A stretch of DNA of 30,000 nucleotides from Mesostigma viride (Eukaryota > Streptophyta > Mesostigmatophyceae > Mesostigmatales > Mesostigmataceae): contig RPFO01001231.1 in assembly GCA_009746045.1 (NCBI GenBank), positions 1 to 30,000 of the forward strand. The letters run 5' to 3'. Under the pieces are notes generated by a model that was not told the DNA's origin, searched no databases, and saw nothing but the letters and a program-made list of their open reading frames with translations. Shown in pieces: positions 1-10,772 of this stretch. The translations under genes and the position numbers were made by a program. Position 1 is the stretch's first letter, and every line of letters begins with the position of its first letter.

Positions 1-44
1 GAGAACTAGAGATTCGAGATTGTGTTATGTGTAAATAGATCGCT

Positions 45-152
45 CGACGTAAATGTTGTTGAACCACAGACCACAACACACAACACAGAGAGAGATCCAA
101 CAGACACGCATCACTCTCTTTCCATCAGAGCCTATTACACCTCCTTTAAAGT
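45..152 (-). pseudogene. Trace of damaged tRNA-Ala(GGC) copy
   Basis: This is where the mirror copy of the intact tRNA gene at 12,405-12,477 should fall. Read on the minus strand, fragments resembling its acceptor, D-arm and T-loop (a GGTTCAA-like stretch) appear in the right order, but no cloverleaf can be drawn. The assignment rests mainly on position in the inverted copy and is weak. Confidence 0.35.
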
Positions 153-471
153 ATAGTTAGTAGAGATTATTTTATTAACAGTAAACAATACCATAAACTT
201 TTCATATATTTTATAGATATATTTGTTTAACTTAAAATAAATATAATATTTTTAATTACACATTAAAATTTCTAATTATTAATTTATCATTAAATAAAAG
301 ATTCTTTGAGGTATATTTATGTTTATACTTCTAATAACAATTAATATAAGAACGACGGAGTCGAATACATTGTTCATAGAGAGACAAGACTATTACATAT
401 TTTTTCTCTATTATACCAGCGCAATATATATTATTTATTACTTTATATTTTTTAATCTTAAAACCAAATCA

Positions 472-1060
472 ATGTGCCAGAAATAGGTCATCAATGAAGC
501 TTTATAGTATACTACAACTTTTTTGTACTTACCGATCTTTTCGATATTATCTTACAATGTTATACCATATTAGTCTCTTTCGTAAAGGAAAAAGCGATGC
601 TTTAGTATTATTTATAGGGGGTATCATAGCAGAAGGTGAATTTCGCAGTAGGACATTCCCAAACTTTTTGTCGGATGAGATTTCAGAAATGATCTATAGA
701 AGTTTATTTTATATATAAGCACTTGATTAATTCATAATAGCACTATAATAGGAGCATGGAAAGTTTTAGAATATTTATTATCTAAAGCAAAGTTGACACT
801 AGGAGAATCCATCTCTTTCCTACAAGGCATATTAATATAATTAATATACTTTAAGATCACGTATTACCTTTATCAATTATCGAGGAGACACAGCTATTGA
901 AGAGGTAAATAGCAACTTCAAGAAAATTCTTTCTTAATCAAGTAAAAAACTTGCTTCGTCAATTGGATAACAAGACAATACATTAGCTCCTAATAGTTAT
1001 ATATTGAAGCCAAAATTGGCTACTGGACCGTATATAGTATCAAGGATACATTACCATTAT
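472..1060 (+). pseudogene. ycf3: Damaged inverted copy of ycf3
   Basis: The sequence can be followed against the intact ycf3 at 11,637-12,158, from the start region at 472 to the region around GCTCCTAATAGTTATAT near 990. Long matching words are interleaved with insertions and replaced bases, and stops occur in all frames. The copy is about 590 nt long against 522 nt for the intact gene. An open stretch at 494-718 is an accidental by-product of the frameshifts and is not a separate gene. It would give no functional Ycf3. Confidence 0.8.
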
Positions 1061-1654
1061 ATTGCAAGATATACGTTATAGATAACTTCTATAATTACAT
1101 AATATAAACATGAATTCTTCTATTTGATAAATAAAGTTGTAAATTAATTTAATCAAATAACGATAATAATATTGAAGACTGGAACTGAAATATTAAAAAA
1201 ATGCTACAATCTAATGAAAAATATTTTTTGCTTTGGACTGAAGACAATAAATAGTGCAACAACAAGTAAGGTACCCATAGATATAAGATTATAGTCGCGT
1301 CATCTAAAATTGCGTTGAAATTCAAGAGAAGTAAAATTTGGCCTCTCGTATGAGATAAATACCTGTGATCCACATTCGAAAACAGATACTCGATCTGGTT
1401 TAATTTGGAAATTTGATCAATTTATACTCTAACTCTTCTAAAATTTGATTGGAACATAAATGATCGAGGATTTGTTCGAAAAAAAAATCACAAGGTGAAT
1501 AATTTGGGAAAGCAAAAAAGTATACATGTATAAATCTTTTTAATAATGTAAATATAAGTGATAATTAACAGTATCAATGAATTTAAAATGTCTTTTTTAG
1601 TGCTTAAATTAATAATTAATACACTTTGTTGTTATATAAGGAAATCTAAATCAT
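1061..1654. other. Damaged copy of the ycf3-tmRNA spacer
   Basis: This stretch mirrors the intact spacer at 11,129-11,636. Shared words include TTTGCTTTGGACTGAAGAC near 1,230 and the AAAAAAAATCACAAGGTGAAT region near 1,480. An open stretch at 1,149-1,373 on the minus strand is a shadow with no recognisable family. No gene is supported here. Confidence 0.6.
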
Positions 1655-2117
1655 AGGCGTTGGAGTTGCATATCGTGTTTCGCACATTTTCACTGTATAT
1701 ATTCTTATCTTACCTAGCCAGTCAGAATTGACCAATATCTCGTAAAAACTTGGGTAATTGCAAATAAAAGTGCTAAACAATACTTTTTAGCCTTTTGAAT
1801 TTCGTATAGTACAGTTACTAGCGTAGCTGTTTAAAGTTCTGTTTTGGAGTATAACTTCTGAACGCTATGTTTTTGCAGTTGTGCTTAAATATCAAATGTA
1901 TCATCACAAAAGCGGTCAACAACATAAATATTTAAAATAATTGAGGAGTTTGTGAGCGTTCACGTTTACAAATATATCGTAACGAATAATTTTTTTGTTT
2001 TAGCCTTCTTCTCAAAAAAAAGCTGCCAGCTTTTGTGGATTAGCAAAGCTAAAACTTGTGAATTACAAGAAGAGTCAGAAACTAAAGGGACGCGGGTTCA
2101 AAACCCGCCAGCTCCAT
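1655..2117 (+). pseudogene. ssrA: Damaged inverted copy of the tmRNA gene (ssrA)
   Basis: The 3' tRNA-like end (T-arm and acceptor, about 2,088-2,117) is nearly identical to that of the intact tmRNA gene at 10,773-11,128. The tag-coding stretch around 1,768-1,845 is recognisable but carries several inserted bases, so the tag frame is lost. The copy spans about 463 nt against 356 nt for the intact gene. It sits in the place expected from the inverted gene order, between damaged ycf3 and the damaged CAU tRNA. Confidence 0.75.
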
Positions 2118-2212
2118 AAGAAAAACTATGGTTAAAAAGAAAATATTTTTTAAATTTATTTATATAGAATAGTTATTTTCTAATAATATATAAAAAAAGT
2201 GTTCATAAAATA

Positions 2213-2321
2213 GCATCTATTGCCGACAGTGGAATTTCCCAGAACCGAAGGCGGCGACTCATAATCCGTTATCTCGAAAGAGGACAATCGCTCTAAAGAG
2301 TTCAGATCCAGCTAGGATGCA
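2213..2321 (+). pseudogene. Damaged inverted copy of the CAU tRNA
   Basis: The acceptor 5' strand GCATCTA, the anticodon region ACTCATAATCCG, the variable-arm motif TCTCGAAAGAG and a broken T-arm and acceptor 3' strand appear in order. They match the intact tRNA at 10,578-10,664. Inserted bases in the D-arm and T-arm stretch it to 109 nt against 87 nt and prevent a proper cloverleaf. Confidence 0.75.
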
Positions 2322-2502
2322 TTAATTATTATTTTTTTAACTCTAATGAGAAAAGAACGTAAAACTATATGGGTGTTACTTTAACAAAGTAAACTCAAAC
2401 TAATTCAAATACCATATTTTTTCTCGAATTTTCTTATCCTATTAATACATATTCAATTTTTGTATTCTAAACATAAACAATAAAAAATCATAAGTATCTA
2501 AA

Positions 2503-2550
2503 AAAAATGGAAATTTTTGCTATCTAGCAAAAACTCTATCCATTTTTTTA
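2503..2550. pseudogene. Damaged copy of the rbcL 3' hairpin
   Basis: A 22-bp perfect hairpin follows the intact rbcL. Here the left arm (AAATGGAAATTTTTGCT) is intact, but the right arm has picked up extra bases, so the perfect stem is lost. It lies directly next to the end of the damaged rbcL, as expected for an inverted copy. Confidence 0.7.
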
Positions 2551-2564
2551 AAGTTACAAAAAAA

Positions 2565-4314
2565 TTATAGAGTATCGATTTGTCTCGCGAATTCACAACT
2601 GTAATTTACTATTCCAGAAACTTCACCACGCCAATGGCAAGGAATCCAGAATATGTTCAAAAATATGATGTAACCCTAAACTATACATGCATGGACCTTT
2701 CTGATAACATCAATTACCTTCACGAGCAGTCACGACCTCTCGTTACGTAGAGCTATAATGTACACAAGCTTCTTAATTCGACCAACACGGTTGCACACAG
2801 CACCAGGAGCTGGACCCAAGGATGTCCTAAAGTACCGCCACCTACAATAGAGTTAGCACCAAGATTATCACCAGAATAATTAAGTATTTAATAAAGTGCG
2901 CCATGTTGCCCATAATTACATTGAGATCATTCTCAGCGAACCAAGTAAAGCACTAGGCATAACACCCTAGCCCGTAGATACACTCAAATCTTGAGTGAAG
3001 TAAACCGCTCTACTTTATTCTTTTTTTCTGATGTAACCATAAACGTATCTAAGCGATTCAATCTATCACCGAAACCTAAAGTAACTTCTACGTTCACAGC
3101 TCTTCTTTCTAAGTGTTCTCCTTACAAAAACAGCCTAAGGTAGTGAAGATGTGCCCACCAACCACAGACTAAAAGAACAAGCTTTAGCTAAAAATCAACA
3201 GAATCTCCGTGAATGGCGTAATACCATGGTTTTTTTGTCTATCAATTACAGCGTGCATCCGAGCCACGGTGAACATGTGAAGAGAGGGTATAAATAAACT
3301 CATAACTATCAATCGTACTGAGGTTTTAGTCATTGTCTAATTACGCTAGATATGGTTTGCTGTGAAACCACCAGTTAAGTTATATGTTCATGCATAATAT
3401 AGGCACCCTTAACTTCTTGTTTTTTGACATATAAGCATAAGTTCTCTTTTTAGCAAATATTTCTTTTTTTACAACTGTCGCAGCTGTTGCGTTCTTAAAT
3501 TAAGCTCCTTTAATTTCGCCTGTTTTCAGATGAGATTTGAAAATAGCTTCTGCTACGAAATAAGAATCTATCTCTCCAACGCATAAATGGTTGAGAGTAA
3601 CATGTCAAATCCATCGTCTTTAAAGTTTGAGGAAAGACCACCCACAGTCAAACATTCATAAACTAAGCACACACCTGTAAGTTTTTAGCAGAAAGACCTA
3701 ATTTGGCTTAAAATAGTTACATAAATCTGTCCTAAGAAAAGGCGTCCATTATTTGTTTAATTTAATCTCTTATCCGTACTGATGAATACATTGAGGTGGT
3801 CCTTCTGGAAAAATGTAAATGTGAGCATATGCTTCATTTGACTTACCGGATTCTTAAATCTTCTAAACGTGGCTCTAAAGCTTTGAATCCAAAATACGTT
3901 ACCAACATAGAAGTGAAAAGGTTAGTTACAGAACCTTCTTCAAATAAATCAATTGGAATACGCTACATATGCAATGTACTGATTCTCCTTCCCCAGCTAC
4001 CTGTTCAGATTAGATCGCATATCAGCATCCTACCTTTGTAACGATCTAAAGAACGTTAGACCATCAGTCCATACAGTAAGTCATGTACCAGTGAAGATTC
4101 AGCTGCAAACGATGCAACCACATTCTTCTGGTGGAACTACGCCCAGGTTGAGGTGTCATACGGAACATGCATGCATTAGGATACTGTCGGTTAAATTCTT
4201 TTACACAACTTAATCTGGGTAAGCTAGTAATAAGTAAGCTTTGTTAATCCATAAACACAAGCTGCTTCAAATCCAGTGGTCCTGCTTTTAATTTTACAGT
4301 GTTTTTGGTGACAT
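2565..4314 (-). pseudogene. rbcL: Damaged inverted copy of rbcL
   Basis: This is the reverse complement of rbcL, followed from the stop codon (TTA on the plus strand at 2,565-2,567) to the start (CAT at 4,312-4,314). It is 1,750 nt long against 1,428 nt for the intact gene at 8,954-10,381, so about a fifth of the length is inserted material. Local matches to the intact gene, such as the segment just before the start codon, are clear, but frameshifts and stops occur throughout. It cannot encode RuBisCO large subunit. An 81-codon open stretch at 3,796-4,041 on the other strand is accidental. Confidence 0.85.
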
Positions 4315-4857
4315 GTTACTGTTACCTTCCTCCTGTACAAATTAATGTTGCCCTATAGTTTCTATATTTATTATTAGATTGCTCCTGTCTCGAAGATCTT
4401 TTCAATCTTTTTATCTTAGCATTAACATTCAATTAATTTTTTGATTAATTAATATAACAATAAGAATAAGATATTCTATATCTATAAAAAATAATATACA
4501 TACTTTTTATAATAAATAGTTATTTTTTTTAAAAAAACCGATTCAATTAAGATATTTATATTATTTCTGTTATTAGAATCTTCAGAGACTTAACTATGAT
4601 CTTATTGTTAGGTACTATGAATAACACTTAGAAATTCCTTGCTTCACTCTAACTCTTATTAAAAATATGGTACGATTTTAATAAAAGATACGTCATTATA
4701 TGTTTTATTGTGTATCATAACTAAAATCATGGTCACAATTAGAAGCTCACTGAGATAAATATAGACATAGATTTTTCTAAATATGTATCTTTCGTGTTTT
4801 TACCAAAAAAATATCGAAAAAAAATAACTTTCAACCAACTAGACAGAAAACCAAAAA
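4315..4857. other. Damaged copy of the rbcL-atpB intergenic region
   Basis: This stretch mirrors the intact divergent region at 8,494-8,953. Shared words include TTTTATTGTGTATCATAA and the AAATATGGTACGATTTTAAT stretch near 4,662. It holds no gene. An open stretch at 4,794-5,054 runs across this region into the damaged atpB copy and is accidental. Confidence 0.6.
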
Positions 4858-5815
4858 TATTGACGAGGCAAATAGAAACCAAGAGGTATAGGATTCTATA
4901 TTTACACAGCAAGATTATAGTCCCTGCGTATTGGATGCAAAGTTCCTCCTGGCCAATGCATAAATATCTATTACGCATTAATAGTAATAAGCAAAATGAA
5001 GCAGGCGAAGACCTTAAGTGTTACCTGTGGAAGTTAACAATATTAGGCCTCTAGGCGATGATCAATCAAGTATATAGCTGTTGTGATGGAGACATGCTTA
5101 CTGATGTCTTAATTGAGAGGATTTTAGAAAATTCTTGATACCTAAGATCGAGCTCCTTTAAAGTGCGTCTTCGAGTAGCGTAGAAATTAACTCTTTAGGA
5201 TGACACTATTATATGTACTTTGGGCACAGTAGATGGTTTAGGCGAGATGTTGTAGATAAACAAAATCCTCCTATTCATAGAAATTCTCCAACTTTTATTG
5301 AATTAGATACTAAATTATCTATTTTTGAAAACAGTATAAAAGTAGTTGATCTTTTAGCTCCTTATCGTCGTGGAGAAAAATCGGTCTTTTTGGTGGTGCT
5401 GGTGTTGCAAAACAAGTATTTAATTATTGTGGAATAATTAATTATTATTAGCATAAGCACATTTGGTGGTGATCTTCAGTTAGTTTGTTGGCGTAGGTGG
5501 AGAACGTACCAAAAGAAGAAGTGGAAAAAACGATATTATATTTATATATGGAGATGAAGAAACATAAGTAACAATTAAAAGAAGAAAATTCTTCCTCCTC
5601 TAAAGTTGCTTTTACATAATCGGTAATATGAAATTTGACCTAGCGGGGTCATAGAGTAGGACTTTACTGCATTGAGTGAATATTTATGAATGTTAGATTT
5701 ATTATATTTTTATTGATAATATTTATAGATTTGGTACAAGCAGGTTTGGAGCATTATTGGAAGAAGCCTTCGCTGTAGGTTATCAACCAACTTTAAGCGA
5801 GAAATGGGTACCTTA
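4858..5815 (+). pseudogene. atpB: Damaged, truncated inverted copy of atpB (5' part)
   Basis: This copy runs from the atpB start region to the codons for [13 protein letters not shown] (about residues 286-298) and then stops matching. The best-preserved part is 5,228-5,420, where the [18 protein letters not shown] and [10 protein letters not shown] segments can be read. Frameshifts flank it, so no ATP synthase beta subunit could be made. The match ends abruptly at about 5,815 and the sequence continues as AT-rich spacer. This is the inner breakpoint of the inverted copy. Confidence 0.85.
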
Positions 5816-6250
5816 TAAAAGATAGTATATACATACTACTTTGTCCATTGTATATTTAAATATACTAGTTCAATTATAGTAGCAATTTATTATATATTTA
5901 CATTAAGTGACTAATCTTATATACATATGTACTAAATTACTATATGTTTATTTTAGCCTATTTGATCCCTTCGATACATTCTAATAAATTAGAATGAATA
6001 TATTTCATTTATTTATAATAGAGATAATTTTATTAAAAATAGAAATTCATAAGGTCATATTTGAAAGAATACTTAAGAAATAGAAAAAATACATAAACAA
6101 TTTCTTCTATATCTATAAAAGAATTTTTTTTTAAATATTTTAAGATTATAAATGTTAATAGATAATTTTCTAAAAAAAAATAATTTGATTTTCATTTTTT
6201 TATCAGTTACTATTACATATAGGTAATTATTTTCAAAAATAATTTATTAT
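5816..6250. other. AT-rich spacer at the inverted-copy junction
   Basis: No gene, RNA or repeat can be supported here. The stretch is very AT-rich and sits between the abrupt end of the damaged atpB copy and the damaged trnG. It probably belongs to the natural spacer near trnG, read with the same high error rate as its surroundings. Confidence 0.5.
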
Positions 6251-6322
6251 GCGGATTATTGCATGTGGTATGCTCCAAGTTTTCCAAACGAGAGAAACGG
6301 GTTTCGAATCCCGTTACGCCTT
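6251..6322 (+). pseudogene. Damaged tRNA-Gly, probably UCC anticodon
   Basis: The GCGGAT start, TGGTA of the D-loop, TTTCCAA anticodon loop, and ACGGGTTTCGAATCCCGTTAC T-arm match the plastid tRNA-Gly pattern in order. Inserted bases (three T in the T-loop and extra bases in the anticodon stem) prevent a standard cloverleaf. The anticodon would be UCC if the loop is read as TTTCCAA. There is no intact copy in this window. The damage is of the same kind as in the surrounding block, so the real gene is probably intact in the organism. Confidence 0.5.
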
Positions 6323-6350
6323 AATAAATACTTATATATTTATCTTTCAA

Positions 6351-6424
6351 TGGCTTCTGGCGGGATTTGAAAACTCCGACTTGGGCTTTATGAATCCCTG
6401 CTCTTACGGATAGCGACTGGACAT
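6351..6424 (-). pseudogene. Damaged tRNA with CAU anticodon, probably tRNA-Met
   Basis: On the minus strand an anticodon loop TTCATAA, a T-arm-like TTTTCAAATCC and a 3' end GCCAGAAGCCA can be read, but the stems are broken by extra bases. A tRNA-Met(CAU) gene next to atpE is the usual arrangement in many green plastids, which supports the call. The 5' boundary is uncertain. Confidence 0.45.
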
Positions 6425-6589
6425 GATCTCCACATATTTATAAATTAATTTCTGAAACATCTTCTGCCCTATTAAGGGAAACAATAATTACAAGTCATTC
6501 CTCCATTTATTTCAATTCTAAGTTGAATTTGATTATAATATAGATAAGATATAATTGAAAAATGAATAATTGTACACTCTTGCTTTATT

Positions 6590-7027
6590 AGAAATATGTT
6601 TTTTTTTCAGAAATTAATTTATAAATTTGAGATGCTTTTTTAACGATATCAGTTTCCTGCTCGTTAACTGCTAAATAGCTTCAACTTTCATGTTTTTAGG
6701 TACCTTTTGCGGTACTTAAAATAAATTAGCTTCTTCTAGTTGAAGGTTTTGAGCTTCTTCAAGTTTAATAGTTAACTCCACATTTTCAAGCCTCACTGAC
6801 AATGATATGGTTGCTACATTAGTGCTTATATAACGAACACCAGACTTAACGCTAAGGTATTCATTGATTATTAAGCGCGAATCTTATAGTACAAATCTAC
6901 CCAGGAATAAAGAAGTAATGATATGTATAATACTCCAATTTTTCCTGGTATTAGTATAATATAATATCTTCAGTTCTGAGTCCCAAATATACGCATTGAC
7001 TAAATGCGGGACTTTGAAGAAGCTCAT
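6590..7027 (-). pseudogene. atpE: Damaged atpE (ATP synthase CF1 epsilon subunit)
   Basis: Read on the minus strand from the ATG at 7,025-7,027, fragments of the epsilon subunit appear in order: an MSFF start, NAYIWDSE, later VRYISTNVATISLSV, and an EEAQNL-like helical stretch. They are joined across several frameshifts. The length (about 440 nt) is right for the family's roughly 135 residues. It lies immediately downstream of atpB, as in nearly all plastids. The frame is broken repeatedly, but this is within the noisy block and there is no second copy, so sequence error is likelier than real loss. Confidence 0.65.
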
Positions 7028-7034
7028 ATCTTCT

Positions 7035-7707
7035 TATATCTATTATTCTTTAAGGTGTAAGCTGCTTTTGCCAATCGTCCTTCTTTCGATATTTCCTACT
7101 AAATAAAATGCTTGTTTCGGAAGGATATACTAATCACATTTAAGAGATCATTGTAAATCCTTGATAGAATCTGCTAACTTACAATATTGTTAACCAGGAG
7201 ATCAGTTGAATACTTCTGCTACAAAAAAGGTTGAGATAGGAACGTTCATTACGAAAAGCTTAGCCTACAACTAAACGATCTTCTTCAGATTAATTTCAAT
7301 CTAAGCCTAGAAATTGCAATATATCTTGTAATCTTTAATAAGTTGTAATGTTTGTTTTACTCTTTGACTGTACCATTAATGTTTCTTAATCCAACAATCC
7401 TGGTTGTAAATAGAGTAAGTAGAATCTAGAGGACTACTGGCTCGGATAAATACTTTTGCAGGTAAGTTTCCTAGAAAGTACAGTTTGTTGCATCTATGTG
7501 CGTGTGTTGTGGTGCAGGTCCAGTTCAATCATCTCAGGTACATAAACTGCTTGAATAGAAGTGATTGATCCTTGTTTAGTAGATGTAATACGTTCTTGTA
7601 AGGTACCCATTTCTCTGCTTAAAGTTGGTTGATAACCTACAGCAGAAGGCATTCTTCCAAGTAATGCAGATACTTCAGAACCTGCTTGTACAAATCTAAA
7701 AATATTA
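7035..7707 (-). pseudogene. atpB: Damaged 3' part of atpB
   Basis: This continues the atpB frame from the intact 5' part. From about 7,715 down to 7,545 the sequence is clean and encodes [20 protein letters not shown] and onward to SIQAVYVP, but it is one base out of register with the upstream frame. Below about 7,540 the sequence degrades: fragments such as QFLGLD, EEDRLV and QAFYLVGNI can be recognised across many frameshifts up to the atpE start. The family has about 480-500 residues, so roughly the last 220 are affected. No intact copy exists in the window. Confidence 0.75.
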
Positions 7708-8953
<1,246 letters not shown>

Positions 8954-10381
8954 ATGTCACCAAAAACTGAAACTAAAGCAGGCACTGGATTTAAAGCTGG
9001 TGTTAAGGATTACAAACTTACTTATTACACTCCAGATTATGTAGTAAAAGATACAGATATCCTTGCAGCTTTCCGTATGACACCTCAACCTGGCGTTCCA
9101 CCAGAAGAATGTGGTGCAGCGGTTGCAGCTGAATCTTCCACTGGTACATGGACTACTGTATGGACTGATGGTCTAACTTCTTTAGATCGTTACAAAGGTA
9201 GATGCTATGATCTTGAACCAGTAGCTGGCGAAGAGAATCAGTACATTGCATATGTAGCGTATCCAATTGATTTATTTGAAGAAGGTTCTGTAACTAACCT
9301 TTTCACTTCTATTGTTGGTAACGTATTTGGATTCAAAGCTTTAAGAGCTCTACGTTTAGAAGATTTAAGAATTCCAGTAGCATATGTAAAAACTTTCCAA
9401 GGACCACCTCATGGTATTCAAGTAGAAAGAGATAAATTAAACAAATATGGACGTCCTTTATTAGGATGTACTATTAAGCCAAAATTAGGTCTTTCTGCTA
9501 AAAACTACGGTCGTGCTTGTTATGAATGTTTACGTGGTGGTTTAGACTTCACTAAAGACGATGAAAACGTTAACTCTCAACCATTTATGCGTTGGAGAGA
9601 TAGATTCTTATTCGTAGCAGAAGCTATTTTCAAATCTCAATCTGAAACAGGCGAAATTAAAGGACACTATTTAAACGCAACAGCTGCTACTTGTGAAGAA
9701 ATGCTAAAAAGAGCTGCTTATGCAAAAGAATTAGGTGTGCCTATTATTATGCATGACTACTTAACTGGTGGTTTCACAGCAAATACTAGCTTAGCTGCTT
9801 ATTGTCGTGATAATGGTTTATTACTTCACATTCACCGTGCGATGCACGCTGTAATTGATAGACAAAAAAACCATGGTATTCACTTCCGTGTATTAGCTAA
9901 AGCTCTTCGTTTATCTGGTGGTGACCATCTTCACTCTGGTACTGTTGTAGGTAAACTAGAAGGTGAACGTGAAGTTACTTTAGGTTTCGTTGATCTAATG
10001 CGTGATGATTACATCGAAAAAGATAGAAGTAGAGGTGTTTACTTCACTCAAGATTGGTGTTCTATGGGTGGTGTTATGCCAGTTGCTTCTGGTGGTATTC
10101 ATGTTTGGCACATGCCAGCTTTAACTGAAATTTTCGGTGATGATTCTTGTCTACAATTTGGTGGCGGTACTTTAGGACATCCTTGGGGTAATGCTCCTGG
10201 TGCTGTTGCTAACCGTGTTGCATTAGAAGCTTGTGTACAAGCTCGTAACGAAGGTCGTGACCTTGCTCGTGAAGGTAATGATGTTATCAGAGCTGCATGT
10301 AAGTGGTCTCCTGAACTAGCTGCTGCATGTGAAGTTTGGAAAGAAATTAAGTTTGAATTCGAGACAATCGATACTCTATAA
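8954..10381 (+). CDS. rbcL: rbcL, RuBisCO large subunit
   Basis: This is the large subunit of ribulose-1,5-bisphosphate carboxylase/oxygenase, the CO2-fixing enzyme of the stroma. The 475-residue length is typical of form I plastid enzymes. Catalytic features are present: Lys175 in TIKPK, the carbamylated Lys201 followed by Asp203 and Glu204 in the [10 protein letters not shown] segment, and the loop 6 GKLEGER. A GGAGG ribosome binding site lies six bases upstream. The gene has no intron and ends in a long perfect hairpin. It diverges from atpB. Codon choice (many C-ending Phe, Asn, Tyr and His codons) resembles psbA more than the ribosomal genes, as expected for a very highly expressed gene. 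Confidence 0.99.
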   Translation: MSPKTETKAGTGFKAGVKDYKLTYYTPDYVVKDTDILAAFRMTPQPGVPPEECGAAVAAESSTGTWTTVWTDGLTSLDRYKGRCYDLEPVAGEENQYIAYVAYPIDLFEEGSVTNLFTSIVGNVFGFKALRALRLEDLRIPVAYVKTFQGPPHGIQVERDKLNKYGRPLLGCTIKPKLGLSAKNYGRACYECLRGGLDFTKDDENVNSQPFMRWRDRFLFVAEAIFKSQSETGEIKGHYLNATAATCEEMLKRAAYAKELGVPIIMHDYLTGGFTANTSLAAYCRDNGLLLHIHRAMHAVIDRQKNHGIHFRVLAKALRLSGGDHLHSGTVVGKLEGEREVTLGFVDLMRDDYIEKDRSRGVYFTQDWCSMGGVMPVASGGIHVWHMPALTEIFGDDSCLQFGGGTLGHPWGNAPGAVANRVALEACVQARNEGRDLAREGNDVIRAACKWSPELAAACEVWKEIKFEFETIDTL

Positions 10382-10395
10382 TTTTTTTGTAACCT

Positions 10396-10442
10396 AAAAA
10401 AAATGGAAATTTTTGCTGATAGCAAAAATTTCCATTTTTTTT
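10396..10442 (+). terminator. rbcL 3' hairpin
   Basis: A 22-bp perfect inverted repeat (10,396-10,417 with 10,421-10,442) has a three-base GAT loop and starts 15 bases after the rbcL stop codon. The left arm reads AATGGAAATTTTTGCT near the loop. Plastid inverted repeats of this kind mainly stabilise and define mRNA 3' ends. The A-rich start and T-rich end would also let it work as a terminator for either strand. Confidence 0.85.
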
Positions 10443-10577
10443 TATATTTTATTGTTTTAGTAAATACAAAAATTGAATATATATTGATAAATAAAAATTC
10501 GAGAAAAAATATTCATTGAATTAGTTTGAGTATTTTAATATATTTACGTTCTTTTTATTGAGTAAAAATATAATTAA

Positions 10578-10664
10578 TGCATCCAGCTGGATTCGAACCA
10601 GCGATGTCTCTTTCGAGATAACGGATTATGAGTCCGCCGCCTTCGGCCTCTCGGCAATAGATGC
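10578..10664 (-). tRNA. trnI: tRNA with CAU anticodon and long variable arm, probably tRNA-Ile(CAU)
   Basis: This 87-nt cloverleaf has acceptor strands GCATCTA and TGGATGC with discriminator A, a three-pair D-stem GCC/GGC, and anticodon stem GCGGA/TCCGT around the loop CTCATAA (anticodon CAU). It has an 18-nt variable region that forms a TCTC/GAGA stem with a GAAA loop, and a T-arm GCTGG/CCAGC. The acceptor end and anticodon loop match plastid tRNA-Ile(CAU), whose C34 is normally modified to lysidine to read AUA. A long variable arm is the hallmark of class II tRNAs (Ser, Leu), and the D-arm GCCGAG...GGC also looks serine-like. The amino acid identity is therefore inferred. It lies between rbcL and the tmRNA gene, on the opposite strand from rbcL. 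Confidence 0.85.
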
Positions 10665-10772
10665 TATTTTATGAACTACTTTTTTATTATATATTATTTA
10701 TAGAAAATAACTATTTTCTATATAAATAAATTAAAAAATATTTTTTCTTTTTATACCATATGTTTTTTCTTA

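Larger units (their letters stand above)
1..5815 (-). repeat. Degraded inverted copy of about 7,600-12,500
   Basis: Read on the opposite strand, this block follows the order and spacing of the intact genes at about 7,600-12,500: trnA-GGC, ycf3, tmRNA gene, trnI-CAU, rbcL 3' hairpin, rbcL, intergenic region and the first 298 or so codons of atpB. Islands of near-identity (for example 5,228-5,370 and 2,088-2,117) alternate with stretches broken by insertions, deletions and substitutions. No reading frame survives. The copy spans 5.8 kb against 4.9 kb for its source, so insertions dominate. RNA genes, coding DNA and spacers are equally damaged, which is unlike selection or simple decay. The likely explanation is unpolished noisy long-read sequence, possibly in a chimeric inverted read or misjoin. 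A real decaying repeat is the less likely alternative. Confidence 0.85.

Noticed and set aside
60-135. GA/CA-rich stretch resembling long-read sequencing adapter
   Set aside because: Only short words such as AGAGAGAT and CTCTCTTTCC agree; the match is too weak, and the position is also explained by the damaged tRNA-Ala copy.
494-718. 74-codon open stretch that might be an unknown protein
   Set aside because: It lies inside the damaged copy of ycf3 and arises from frameshifted ycf3 sequence.
3796-4041. 81-codon open stretch on the plus strand
   Set aside because: It is antisense to the damaged rbcL copy and has no family resemblance or binding site.
5213-5437. Open stretch resembling ATP synthase beta, possible second atpB gene
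   Set aside because: It is one well-preserved island of the damaged atpB copy, with frameshifts on both sides and no valid start.
1-7545. A previously undescribed set of pseudogenes or a decaying inverted repeat as a biological system
   Set aside because: Insertion-dominated, context-independent damage that also affects single-copy essential genes fits raw long-read error better; it is kept as a finding, not as a new system.
10099-10425. 108-codon open frame antisense to rbcL
   Set aside because: It is a shadow of rbcL codons on the opposite strand with no binding site or family match.
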